Positions 9,377 through 17,675 of a stretch of 64,000 nucleotides of DNA are shown here, one piece after another (the first letter of the stretch is position 1; every line of letters starts with the position of its first letter). The position numbers were made by a program, and so were the translations under genes. Source of the stretch: Chryseobacterium mulctrae (lineage in GTDB: Bacteria; Bacteroidota; Bacteroidia; Flavobacteriales; Weeksellaceae); assembly GCF_006175945.1 (NCBI RefSeq), contig NZ_VAJL01000001.1, positions 4,225,001 through 4,289,000 on the forward strand. The letters run 5' to 3'. The notes beneath the pieces were generated by a model that was given only the letters and a program-made list of their open reading frames with translations, made no database searches and was not told the DNA's origin.

Positions 9377-9407
9377 TTTGTGGCGTGGTAATTAATCATT
9401 AAATTTG
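9377..9407 (+). promoter_or_regulatory. lpd promoter
   Basis: A TTTG (9377-9380) and TAAATTTG (9400-9407) are separated by 19 bp, a very good match to the Bacteroidota -33/-7 promoter. It lies 42 bp before the lpd ATG. Confidence 0.75.
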
Positions 9408-9449
9408 TAAGAATTAATCATTTCAGATAATAATAAATAAAAATATAAA

Positions 9450-10853
9450 ATGAGTCAATTTGATGTTACCGTAATCGGTTCCGGTCCTGGAGGTTATGTA
9501 GCTGCAATTCGCGCTGCACAATTAGGTTTCAAAGTAGCAATTATCGAAAAATATTCAACTTTGGGTGGAACATGCCTTAATGTTGGATGTATTCCTTCAA
9601 AAGCGCTTTTAGACAGCTCTGAGCATTTCGAAAATGCAAAGCACAATTTCGAAAACCACGGAATTATCATTAACGAGCCAAAAGCTGATATCGCAAGAAT
9701 GATTGCGAGAAAAAACGAAGTGGTAGAGCAAACTACAAAAGGAATCAACTTCTTGATGGACAAAAACAAAATCACTGTTTTTGAAGGTCTCGGAAGCTTT
9801 GAATCTGCTACTCAAATTAAAGTGACTAAAAACGACGGTTCTTCGGAAACGATCGATTCTAAATATACAATCATTGCAACAGGTTCTAAACCTTCATCTT
9901 TACCTTTCATCACTTTAGATAAAGAAAGAGTGATTACTTCTACGGAAGCTTTAAATTTAAAAGAAATTCCTAAGCATTTGGTTGTAATCGGAGGTGGTGT
10001 AATTGGTCTTGAATTAGGTTCTGTTTACTTAAGATTAGGAGCTCAGGTTACTGTTGTTGAGTTTATGGACAAAATCATTCCTACAATGGATGGCGCTTTA
10101 AGCAAAGAATTGACTAAAGTTCTTAAAAAACAAGGAATGAAGTTTATGCTTTCTACAGCAGTTTCTGCGGTTGAAAGAAACGGAGATTCTGTAAAGATTA
10201 CTGCAAAAGATAAAAAAGGAGAGGAAGTTACTGTTGAAGGAGATTACTGTTTGGTTTCTGTAGGAAGAAGACCTTTCACAGACGGACTTGGATTGGAAAA
10301 AGCGGGTGTTGAGCTTGACGAAAGAGGAAGAGTAAAAACAAACGACCATTTACAGACAAATGTTGCCAATATTTATGCAATCGGAGATGTAATTAAAGGA
10401 GCGATGTTGGCTCACAAAGCTGAAGAAGAAGGAGTTTTTGTTGCTGAAACTTTAGCTGGACAAAAACCTCACATCAATTATAACTTAATTCCTGGAGTTG
10501 TTTATACTTGGCCTGAAGTTGCAGGAGTTGGTAAAACTGAAGAGCAATTGAAAGAAGAAGGTGTAGCTTACAAAATCGGAACTTTCCCAATGAGAGCTTT
10601 AGGAAGAAGCCGTGCAAGTGGTGATATCGATGGTTTGGTGAAAATTATCGCTGACGAAAAAACGGATGAGGTTCTTGGTTTCCACATGATCGGAGCGAGA
10701 GCTGCAGATTTGGTTGCTGAAGGAGTAATCGCAATGGAATTCCGTGCAAGTGCAGAAGATATTGCAAGAAGTTCTCATGCTCACCCTACTTACGCTGAAG
10801 CGGTGAAAGAAGCTGCTTTGGATGCTACAGGAAAAAGAGCATTGCATATGTAA
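9450..10853 (+). CDS. lpdA: Dihydrolipoyl dehydrogenase (E3)
   Basis: This FAD flavoprotein reoxidises dihydrolipoamide in pyruvate and 2-oxoacid dehydrogenase complexes and the glycine cleavage system. The 467-aa product has the FAD-binding GSGPGGY loop (10-16), the redox-active pair C42/C47 in GGTCLNVGCIPSK, an NAD-binding GGGVIGLELGSVY segment, FAD-contacting YAIGDV, and the C-terminal HAHPTYAEAVKEA with the catalytic His-Glu pair. Length is exactly typical. It stands alone between its own promoter and terminator, so it is probably a shared E3 rather than part of one complex operon. Confidence 0.97.
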   Translation: MSQFDVTVIGSGPGGYVAAIRAAQLGFKVAIIEKYSTLGGTCLNVGCIPSKALLDSSEHFENAKHNFENHGIIINEPKADIARMIARKNEVVEQTTKGINFLMDKNKITVFEGLGSFESATQIKVTKNDGSSETIDSKYTIIATGSKPSSLPFITLDKERVITSTEALNLKEIPKHLVVIGGGVIGLELGSVYLRLGAQVTVVEFMDKIIPTMDGALSKELTKVLKKQGMKFMLSTAVSAVERNGDSVKITAKDKKGEEVTVEGDYCLVSVGRRPFTDGLGLEKAGVELDERGRVKTNDHLQTNVANIYAIGDVIKGAMLAHKAEEEGVFVAETLAGQKPHINYNLIPGVVYTWPEVAGVGKTEEQLKEEGVAYKIGTFPMRALGRSRASGDIDGLVKIIADEKTDEVLGFHMIGARAADLVAEGVIAMEFRASAEDIARSSHAHPTYAEAVKEAALDATGKRALHM

Positions 10854-10886
10854 TGATTTGATTAAAAATTTAATCACTTAAATATT

Positions 10887-10918
10887 AAGACTGCCTCAAT
10901 TTGATGGCAGTCTTTTTG
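10887..10918 (+). terminator. Intrinsic terminator of lpd
   Basis: The stem aagactgcc / ggcagtctt with a 10-nt loop is followed by ttttg, 34 bp after the stop codon. Confidence 0.85.
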
Positions 10919-10983
10919 TTTGTTAAAATATTGTTTATAAATTAGTTAAAGAATTAATCTGGAAAAACCATAAAAAACAAATT

Positions 10984-11595
10984 TTGAAAAAAATATTTTA
11001 TCTGAATATTATTTTAATCATCTTAATACTTGTTGCAAGTGTTGCGATATTTTATGGTTATAATTTCCCAATGCCTTTTGATTTTATCAGAAATTTTAAA
11101 GATTACGGAATACAATATGTTTTAATTATTTTACTGATAATTGGACTTTTAGCTTCTCTAATTGCATCAGTTAAAATCAAAAAATATAATTTTAAAAATA
11201 GATTTCTGTGTGTTTTTTTAATACTGAATTGTCTGTTTTTTTGTTTTCTTGTTTTTAAAGGGAGCTCAGAATATATGAAAAGAACAAAAGCACTTACACT
11301 GCTTGAAAAGGAATACATACAGCAAGCTAAAAAAGACATTGAAAAAGATCATGTGAAGTATAAATTTGCAGGTGGATTTACTGAGGCTGATTATAATGAA
11401 AAGACAGAAAATAAAATTGACAGTATTTACAAAAACTATGGGATAACCTATTTTAATACAGGGTGTATTGTAGATTTTATGGATATTAAAGCCCAGGAAA
11501 AATATGAGGAGACTGTAAAGCCATATTTAATAAAAAGAAATGGGAAGAACTGGGAACTGAAAATGAAATCTGAAATAGACAAAATAAAAAACTGA
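10984..11595 (+). CDS. Hypothetical membrane protein
   Basis: A 203-aa protein of unknown family with three hydrophobic helices in its first 100 residues (about 8-26, 45-66 and 76-95), followed by a charged, lysine-rich soluble region of about 105 residues. The start is TTG at 10984, which gives the common beginning MKKIFYLN; no in-frame ATG lies before the first helix. It is a single gene between the lpd terminator and an exported DUF4476-like protein. Confidence 0.6.
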   Translation: MKKIFYLNIILIILILVASVAIFYGYNFPMPFDFIRNFKDYGIQYVLIILLIIGLLASLIASVKIKKYNFKNRFLCVFLILNCLFFCFLVFKGSSEYMKRTKALTLLEKEYIQQAKKDIEKDHVKYKFAGGFTEADYNEKTENKIDSIYKNYGITYFNTGCIVDFMDIKAQEKYEETVKPYLIKRNGKNWELKMKSEIDKIKN

Positions 11596-11744
11596 TTTTT
11601 GATTCTTCTTTCTTGGTCTGAATTTCGCTTGGATTCGATATTTTGAACAAGGTTAAAACAAATGATTTTAAATTTTATTTTAATTGAAATTGTTCATTTT
11701 TGGCATGAAAATAGAACGCGAATTCACTATAGAATGAAATCATT

Positions 11745-12620
11745 ATGAAAAAAATATTTACAGTTTGTTCAATCTTATCCAGTCTATTGTTTTTTGCACA
11801 GGAAGCAGGAAAAGCGGGTGAACTTTTAAAAAACGAAGTATCTAAAAGAGAGATTGAATCTACAACCTCCAAAAGGCAAGATTCTCGAAATAATAATTCA
11901 GATAATTCTTCAGGATTCAGAAATTCAAATAATCAGAATAGCACCAAAATAAGACCCTCCAATCCCAATTATCAATGGAATAATAATTACGGATATGCGG
12001 AAGTTTTTCTGAGAATTCCGGAGCAGGGAAATTTTAGTGTGGAATTGGCGGATCAGTTGATTTCAAACAACTCAGGTAAATATAGATTCTTTGATTTGCC
12101 ATCGGGAAGAATTCCTATTTCAATTTACGAAAACGGATTTCTGATGTACAGAACGACTTTGAATGTTAGAAATAACAGCAGATTGGTTCTCGATTTTTTC
12201 ACGAATAAAGGCTTGTATCTTTTAGATTCTTATCCGCTCCAAAATGGTTATTATGGTTTTAATAACTGGAATGATATTTGGAATAATCCTTACGGAAATT
12301 CAGGAAACATGGGAAACATAAATTATCCTAATGTAATGGATAATCAAACTTTCCAGCAATTTTTCAGTAAGATGAAAGAAGATGCTTGGTTTGATGATAA
12401 AAAAATTATTTTCATTAATCAGCAAGGTCGTCATGCAATGTTTACATCCGACCAAATAAGTATTTTGGTAAAAGATCTGAGTTTTGATAAAAATAAAATC
12501 GCTTTGGCTAAATCTTTATTCTCGAAATGTGTTGACAAGCAGAAATATTTTGTTGTTGGAGATGCATTAGATTTTGAAAGCAGCAGAAGAGATTTGATGG
12601 ATTTTGTATCTAACTATTAA
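11745..12620 (+). CDS. Exported DUF4476-like protein
   Basis: A 291-aa protein with a signal peptide (MKKIFTVCSILSSLLFFAQ), an Asn/Ser-rich low-complexity linker (about 45-80), a small beta domain (YAEVFLRIPEQGNFSVEL) and a C-terminal helical domain containing FSKMKEDAWFDDKKI, DLSFDKNKIALAKSLFSKCVD and DALDFESSRRDLMDFV. The last part matches my knowledge of DUF4476, a domain of unknown function frequent in secreted Bacteroidota proteins. It is followed after 9 bp by another exported protein, so the two are probably an operon. Confidence 0.75.
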   Translation: MKKIFTVCSILSSLLFFAQEAGKAGELLKNEVSKREIESTTSKRQDSRNNNSDNSSGFRNSNNQNSTKIRPSNPNYQWNNNYGYAEVFLRIPEQGNFSVELADQLISNNSGKYRFFDLPSGRIPISIYENGFLMYRTTLNVRNNSRLVLDFFTNKGLYLLDSYPLQNGYYGFNNWNDIWNNPYGNSGNMGNINYPNVMDNQTFQQFFSKMKEDAWFDDKKIIFINQQGRHAMFTSDQISILVKDLSFDKNKIALAKSLFSKCVDKQKYFVVGDALDFESSRRDLMDFVSNY

Positions 12621-12629
12621 GATTTTTCA

Positions 12630-13112
12630 ATGAAAAAATTGATTCCGTTTTTGCTCATTGTTTTATCAGGATTGATTTCTGGTCAGAATATTGAGCCTGT
12701 AAGAAAAACTGTTCAAAAAATTAATCAGACAAAAGATTTTAAAATTAAAACAGTTCCCTATTCTTACTTTATGGATAAATCTGAGGTAACAGATAACGGA
12801 ATTGAATTAAAAGGATTTTATAAAAACGGTGCGCTTAAAAAGATGGAGCATTTTGTTGGTTTATCAGCCTGGAACATTGTAACCGAATATTTTTTTTCGG
12901 AAAATCATCAATTGGTTTTTGTACATTCAACAAAATATCAAACGGTTGACGAAAACGGATATTTAGAAAAACCTAAAAAGTTGTCTGAATTGAGATATTA
13001 TTATGAAAATGATAAGCTGATAAAATCTGTCGGAACATTTAATACTGATGAAAGAACAGATTATCTGAAAGAATCCCAAAATCTTATCAGTGATTTGAAA
13101 ACATACAGATAA
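12630..13112 (+). CDS. Exported hypothetical protein
   Basis: A 160-aa protein with a signal peptide ending near LISGQ. The middle (KGFYKNGALKKMEHFVG... RYYYENDKLIKSVGTF) resembles the short beta-strand pattern of MORN-like or toxin-immunity-like repeats common in Bacteroidota surface proteins, but I cannot name a family. It starts 9 bp after the DUF4476-like gene and is probably co-expressed. Confidence 0.65.
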   Translation: MKKLIPFLLIVLSGLISGQNIEPVRKTVQKINQTKDFKIKTVPYSYFMDKSEVTDNGIELKGFYKNGALKKMEHFVGLSAWNIVTEYFFSENHQLVFVHSTKYQTVDENGYLEKPKKLSELRYYYENDKLIKSVGTFNTDERTDYLKESQNLISDLKTYR

Positions 13113-13143
13113 AGAGACTGAAAAGTTTTAATACGGCGTGTTG

Positions 13144-13286
13144 TTTTTAACCGCAAAAGCAACAAAAGACTTTATGGTAATTTAAGTTGTTCAAAAGCTG
13201 GCAAAAATAAATGAACATTTACATTTTGTGAACTTTTGTAATTCTTTTTTTCCAATCATATCTTTTGTTGCTTTTGCGGTAAAAAT
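13144..13286. repeat. Intergenic inverted-repeat element (copy F)
   Basis: Perfect 20-bp inverted arms accgcaaaagcaacaaaaga (13150-13169) and its complement (13261-13280) are extended by ttttta/taaaaa flanks and enclose about 90 bp without an ORF. The ends recall the cgcaaag-type ends of the other intergenic elements listed here, but the interior differs. It could also act as a bidirectional stem. Confidence 0.7.
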
Positions 13287-13376
13287 CTATACAATACTTT
13301 TTTCATAAAGATAAAACTCATTAATTCTAAAACTCTCCGACTCAAAAACACTTAAAACTCTCCAACTTATTTTCCT

Positions 13377-13384
13377 TACCTTTG
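13377..13384 (+). promoter_or_regulatory. Probable -7 promoter element of cvfB
   Basis: TACCTTTG matches TAnnTTTG and lies 19 bp before the cvfB ATG. No convincing -33 TTTG is seen. Confidence 0.5.
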
Positions 13385-13403
13385 CAGACTAAATTTATCA
13401 TTA

Positions 13404-14228
13404 ATGCAACTCGGAAAAACCCAGACCTTAAAAATTTCAGAAAAAAACAATTCAGGATGGATGCTTGAATCAGAAACAGGCGAAACGGCTTTTATGTCTA
13501 AAGTTTTCATTCGTGAAGAAAAAGAAATTGGTGATGAGATTGAAGTTTTTGTGTATCAGGATGATAATAAACTGAAAGCTACAACTGAAATTCCTTTGGC
13601 TGAAGTAGGCGAGTTTGCAGTAATGACTTGTGTGCAAAGTCTTCCAACCGGTGCATTTATGGATTGGGGAATCATTAAAGATGTCTTCATTCCTTACAAA
13701 CAACAGAAGGCAAAGATTATTGAAGGTAAAAGATATCTTGTGCATTTATATGTTGATAATGATTTGAAATTGATTACCGGAACAACAAAATTTAAAAGAA
13801 ATCCACAGTACGAAAATCTTCCTTTCAAACAAGGGGATAAAGTAGATTTGCTGATGATGAATGAAAGTGAACTGGGCTGGAATGTAGTAGTCAACAAAAA
13901 GTATATTGGCTTAATCTACACTTCGGATGTTTATAAAAAACTGTATCCACTTTCAGAAGAAGAAGGTTTTATCAAAGATATCCGTGAAGACGGGAAAATT
14001 GATGTTTCGCTACAGCCTGTAGGTTTTGAGAATATCGATGAATTCAAACAAAAGATTCTTAATAAGTTAGAAGAGAATTTTGGATTACTTCACCTTTCAG
14101 ACAAATCTTCACCAGAAGAAATTAAAGATGAATTGCAGATGAGCAAAAAGAACTTCAAAAAAGCTTTAGGCGGATTGTATAAAGATAAAATCGTAGATAT
14201 TTTAGAAGATAAAATTAAGTTAGTTTAA
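13404..14228 (+). CDS. CvfB-like S1 RNA-binding protein
   Basis: A 274-aa protein with the architecture of the CvfB/YitL family: tandem S1-like beta-barrel domains and a C-terminal winged helix (PEEIKDELQMSKKNFKKALGGLYKDKIV, about 238-265). Recognisable pieces are GAFMDWGIIKDVFIPYKQQ (S1 domain) and LGWNVVVNKKYIGLIYTSDVY. Proteins of this family bind RNA and affect virulence or gene expression in Gram-positive bacteria; the role in Bacteroidota is not known. It is flanked by its own promoter element and terminator. Confidence 0.88.
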   Translation: MQLGKTQTLKISEKNNSGWMLESETGETAFMSKVFIREEKEIGDEIEVFVYQDDNKLKATTEIPLAEVGEFAVMTCVQSLPTGAFMDWGIIKDVFIPYKQQKAKIIEGKRYLVHLYVDNDLKLITGTTKFKRNPQYENLPFKQGDKVDLLMMNESELGWNVVVNKKYIGLIYTSDVYKKLYPLSEEEGFIKDIREDGKIDVSLQPVGFENIDEFKQKILNKLEENFGLLHLSDKSSPEEIKDELQMSKKNFKKALGGLYKDKIVDILEDKIKLV

Positions 14229-14250
14229 ACAAAATTAATTGACCAAAATA

Positions 14251-14284
14251 AAAAAAACGAGCAGAAATTTCTGCTCGTTTTTTT
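14251..14284 (+). terminator. Intrinsic terminator of cvfB
   Basis: A perfect 22-bp palindrome (acgagcagaaa / tttctgctcgt) is flanked by A- and T-runs. It follows the cvfB stop by about 25 bp and could work in both directions. Confidence 0.88.
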
Positions 14285-14416
14285 GTTGTTTTTACTGCTA
14301 AATCCTTATGGTTTTTGTTTGTTTAGAGGCTTCAAACAATGAATTTAGACAGAATTAATAAATAGATAATCTGTGATTTTCAGTCAAAAAATATGATGCA
14401 AATCATATTAATTATT

Positions 14417-14491
14417 TTGTTTAACAATTTTGTCAAAACAAATGATTGATATATATTTGCACAAAATTGTTTAACAAAAATGTCAAAACAA
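14417..14491 (+). promoter_or_regulatory. tetR promoter with two operator-like repeats
   Basis: Two 25-bp direct repeats (14417-14441 and 14467-14491) are identical at both 11-bp ends (ttgtttaacaa and tgtcaaaacaa) and differ only in three central bases. Each is also an imperfect palindrome, as expected for a TetR dimer site. Between and within them is a promoter: TTTG at 14429-14432, 19 bp, TATATTTG at 14452-14459. The left repeat covers the -33 element; the right one covers the expected transcription start and the ATG at 14480. Autoregulation is the natural inference. Confidence 0.75.
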
Positions 14492-15073
14492 GAAAAAAAA
14501 GATCAAACCCAAGAGTTAATCAAGCAAACCGCAAAGAATTTATTCTTTGTACAAGGTAAGTTTGATGCCACAACACAGGAAATAGCGGATGAAGCAGGTG
14601 TTAATAGAACACTTATCAATTATTATTTCAGATCCAGAGATAACCTGATCCAGATTATTTTTGATGAAGCTCACCGAGTAGAAAAAGAAAAGTCTGAATT
14701 GATTATGAATTCAGATCTGCCTTTCAAAGAGAAGATTGCCAATTTTATCGATGGCAGTTTACAGACAAGCCTTCAATATCCTTATTTGGAGACTTATATT
14801 GTTTCACAGATCAATAAAGGAAGCTGTCATAAAAGAGATGTGGAAGAAGACGAACTGAAAAAATTATATGCAGATATTGAAAAAGAAATGGAATTAGGGA
14901 ACATCGAAAAGATGGCACCTGTACAATTTGTACTCAATATGATTTCGCTTTTAGTGTTTCCAAGTGCGGTGCGTCCTCTCTTTTTAGAGAATATGATGAT
15001 TGATGATAAAGAGTTCGACGCGTTAATCGCAGACCGAAAAGATATCATTCTTAACATGCTTTTTAAAAATTAA
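14480..15073 (+). CDS. TetR family transcriptional regulator
   Basis: A 197-aa regulator with an N-terminal TetR helix-turn-helix (KQTAKNLFFVQGKFDATTQEIADEAGVNRTLINYYFRSRDNLIQIIFDEA, about 14-65) and a helical ligand-binding domain. It precedes the RND efflux genes by 92 bp on the same strand, so it very probably represses them and itself. Its first codons lie inside the second operator repeat, giving an almost leaderless transcript. The ligand is unknown. Confidence 0.92.
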   Translation: MSKQEKKDQTQELIKQTAKNLFFVQGKFDATTQEIADEAGVNRTLINYYFRSRDNLIQIIFDEAHRVEKEKSELIMNSDLPFKEKIANFIDGSLQTSLQYPYLETYIVSQINKGSCHKRDVEEDELKKLYADIEKEMELGNIEKMAPVQFVLNMISLLVFPSAVRPLFLENMMIDDKEFDALIADRKDIILNMLFKN

Positions 15074-15165
15074 TTAAAAACTGTTAAAGTAATTTAAGAA
15101 TTAAATCGTCCTTTAGGAATAAAGATTTTAACAAAGACAACAAAAAATAAACGAAGTATAAAATT

Positions 15166-16518
15166 ATGAACAGAAAACGTATAACTGCTAAAAAGCTCAA
15201 AATTGGTGTAGCTGCAGCATTTATGATGTTGGCCTCTTCATCAGCTTATGCGCAACAGCAGATTTCTCTGCAGGAAGCTATTAAACAGGCGTTGCAAAAT
15301 AAAGCTGAAGCTAAAAAAGCGGCTTTACAGATTAAAAAAGCAGAGTACAAAATCAATGAGGCCAGATCTGGAGCTTTACCTCAGATCGGAGCTACTGCAG
15401 GGGTAACTTACAATCCGGTGATCCAAGAATCATTGCTTGAATTTGGAGGCGAAAGAATTCGTGCACAATTGGGGCAGGCTTGGCAATCACAAGCGGTAGT
15501 AACTCTAAATCAGACTATCTTTGATCAGAGAGTTTTTACAGGTCTTAAAGCAGCAAAATCTACAAGAGAATTTTATGTTTTAAATGCTCAGTTGACGAAC
15601 GAACAGATTATTGAAAATGTAGCAACAGCTTATTATCAGGTTTTTGTACAGGAAGAAAATCTTAAAACTTTAAATGTAAGTTACACCAATACTGAAAAAG
15701 TAAGAAATGTAATTAAAAGTTTGGTAGATAATGGTTTGGCAAAAGGAATCGATTTAGATCGTACGAATGTTCAGTTGACGAATATTAGCTCAAGCAGACA
15801 ACAGTTGGTCAATGCAGTAGAACTTTCAAAAAACTCTTTGAAGTTTTATATGGGAGTTCCTATTGATACTGATATTGAGCTTGAAGAAAAAACGATTGAA
15901 CCTCAACCTCAGCTTTTGGCAGATGCTGTAAATCTTGAAGGTCGTTCTGAATTGAAAGTTCTTCAGAAAAACAGAGAGCTTTTAGTATATAACAAAAAAG
16001 CTACTGAAGCCTATCTTTATCCTACTGTTGGGTTGCAGGCAAACTACGGTTGGGCTGGAATGGGTAAAAAATTCCCTTTAACAAACGGATTGAATAACGG
16101 AGTTCTTTGGAGTGACTATTCTGCGATCGGTTTAAATATAAACATTCCGATTTTTACGGGTGGTTCTACAAAATCAAAAATTCAGCAGGCTGAAATTGAT
16201 ATCTTAGATCTTGATCAGGATATTCAGAATACTCAGCTTCAGCTAAGCCTTGAATATAAAAATGCAGTAACGAATATTGAAAATTCATTAATCAATATTG
16301 AAAGCATGAAAAACAACGTAACACTTGCCGAAAAAGTACAGAAAGATACGCAATCAAATTATCAGTACGGTTTAGCGACATTGACGGAAGTTTTAGATTC
16401 TGAAAACGCATTAACAGATGCAAAACAGAATTATACAACTGCTTTATTAGACTACAAACAGGCTGAAATTAAATTAATAAAAGCTAAAGGCGAGCTTAAT
16501 ACTTTACAAAACCCATAA
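15166..16518 (+). CDS. TolC family outer-membrane efflux protein
   Basis: A 450-aa outer-membrane factor with a signal peptide (ending SSAYAQ) and two copies of the long helical OEP repeat (about 30-225 and 240-445), rich in Gln/Asn/Ala coiled helices. In this family three subunits form the channel through the outer membrane for an RND or ABC pump. It is the first structural gene after the TetR regulator and lies upstream of the fusion protein and pump, so the three encode one tripartite exporter. Confidence 0.93.
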   Translation: MNRKRITAKKLKIGVAAAFMMLASSSAYAQQQISLQEAIKQALQNKAEAKKAALQIKKAEYKINEARSGALPQIGATAGVTYNPVIQESLLEFGGERIRAQLGQAWQSQAVVTLNQTIFDQRVFTGLKAAKSTREFYVLNAQLTNEQIIENVATAYYQVFVQEENLKTLNVSYTNTEKVRNVIKSLVDNGLAKGIDLDRTNVQLTNISSSRQQLVNAVELSKNSLKFYMGVPIDTDIELEEKTIEPQPQLLADAVNLEGRSELKVLQKNRELLVYNKKATEAYLYPTVGLQANYGWAGMGKKFPLTNGLNNGVLWSDYSAIGLNINIPIFTGGSTKSKIQQAEIDILDLDQDIQNTQLQLSLEYKNAVTNIENSLINIESMKNNVTLAEKVQKDTQSNYQYGLATLTEVLDSENALTDAKQNYTTALLDYKQAEIKLIKAKGELNTLQNP

Positions 16519-16607
16519 GAACATGTAATCGCTATGAATTGCAGTACAAAAAAAAATACTAAATATTTGGCGATTGCATTTGACCTTTAAATAATAAATA
16601 ACTTCAA

Positions 16608-17669
16608 ATGAAAAAAACTTTAATATATATCATCGTAGCAGCTGTACTTGTTGGTTTGGCAGCTTGGAAAATTGCTGACAACAAAAAGAAGCAGGATACT
16701 GAAGTAAAAGAGGTGGCAAGGCAGGTTGACAAGATCAACGTGAACGTGATCACTGCTTCAAGAGAAAATATTGATACCGACTACAGCGCAAACGGAACTT
16801 TCCTTCCTAAGCAGGAAATGCAGCAGTCTTCTGAGATTTCAGGACGTATTGTGAGCGTTTTGGTAAAAGAAGGTTCAAAAGTTGGAGCTGGACAGACTTT
16901 GGCAACTATTAAAAGAGATGCAATCGAAGTTGATGTTACTCAGGCTCAAAATAATTTACAGAACGCAATTATCGATAACCAACGTTACGAAAATGCGTAT
17001 AAAACGGGTGGTGTTACTAAACAACAGCTTGATAACTCAAGATTACAGTTGAAAAACATGCAGGCTGCAGTAAGAGCTCAAGGAGTTAAAATTAACGATA
17101 CAAGCATCAGAGCCGGAATCAGCGGTACCATCAACAAGAAAATGGTTGAACCTGGAACTGTAGTTTCTCCGGGAACAGCTTTATTCGAAATTGTAAATAT
17201 CAATTCATTGAAACTTTCAGTTTTGGTTGACGAAAGCCAAATCGGAAGAATTCAGTTGGGTCAGGAAGTTCCAATTAATGTAAATGTTTTACCAAACGAT
17301 TCTTTCAGCGGAAGAATTACATTTATCGCTCCTAAAAGTGATGCTTCTTTAAATTTCCCAGTAGAAATTGAAGTTCAAAACAGAGGGAATTTGAAAGCGG
17401 GTATGTATGCAACTGCGACTTTCAAAACCAATCACGGTGCTGAAACTCAAAATATGTTGACTGTTCCTGCGGAAGCTTTCGTAAACGGTGTAAGTTCAGG
17501 ACAATTATTTATTGTAAGCAATGGAACTGCTAAATTAATTAAAGTTCAAACCGGAAAAGTGTACGGCGACAAAGTTCAGATCTTAAATGGATTGAATGGG
17601 GGTGAACAAGTAATTACCAGTGGACAAATTAACCTAGATAACGGTTCAAAAATCAATATCGTAAAGTAA
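16608..17669 (+). CDS. RND efflux membrane fusion protein (HlyD/AcrA type)
   Basis: A 353-aa periplasmic adaptor with a single N-terminal membrane anchor (LIYIIVAAVLVGLAAWKIA). It contains the biotinyl-lipoyl-like barrel halves (ISGRIVSVLVKEGSKVGAGQTLATI and IRAGISGTINKKMVEPGTVVSPG), a short helical hairpin between them and a beta-barrel domain (LSVLVDESQIGRIQLGQEV). It connects the RND pump to TolC. The gene starts 89 bp after tolC and is followed after 6 bp by the pump gene. Confidence 0.93.
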   Translation: MKKTLIYIIVAAVLVGLAAWKIADNKKKQDTEVKEVARQVDKINVNVITASRENIDTDYSANGTFLPKQEMQQSSEISGRIVSVLVKEGSKVGAGQTLATIKRDAIEVDVTQAQNNLQNAIIDNQRYENAYKTGGVTKQQLDNSRLQLKNMQAAVRAQGVKINDTSIRAGISGTINKKMVEPGTVVSPGTALFEIVNINSLKLSVLVDESQIGRIQLGQEVPINVNVLPNDSFSGRITFIAPKSDASLNFPVEIEVQNRGNLKAGMYATATFKTNHGAETQNMLTVPAEAFVNGVSSGQLFIVSNGTAKLIKVQTGKVYGDKVQILNGLNGGEQVITSGQINLDNGSKINIVK

Positions 17670-17675
17670 CAGCAG

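Noticed and set aside
16534..16590. 18-codon ORF between the tolC-like and fusion-protein genes (MNCSTKKNTKYLAIAFDL)
   Set aside because: Too short to support without conservation data; it lies in an 89-bp gap within the operon and may be chance.
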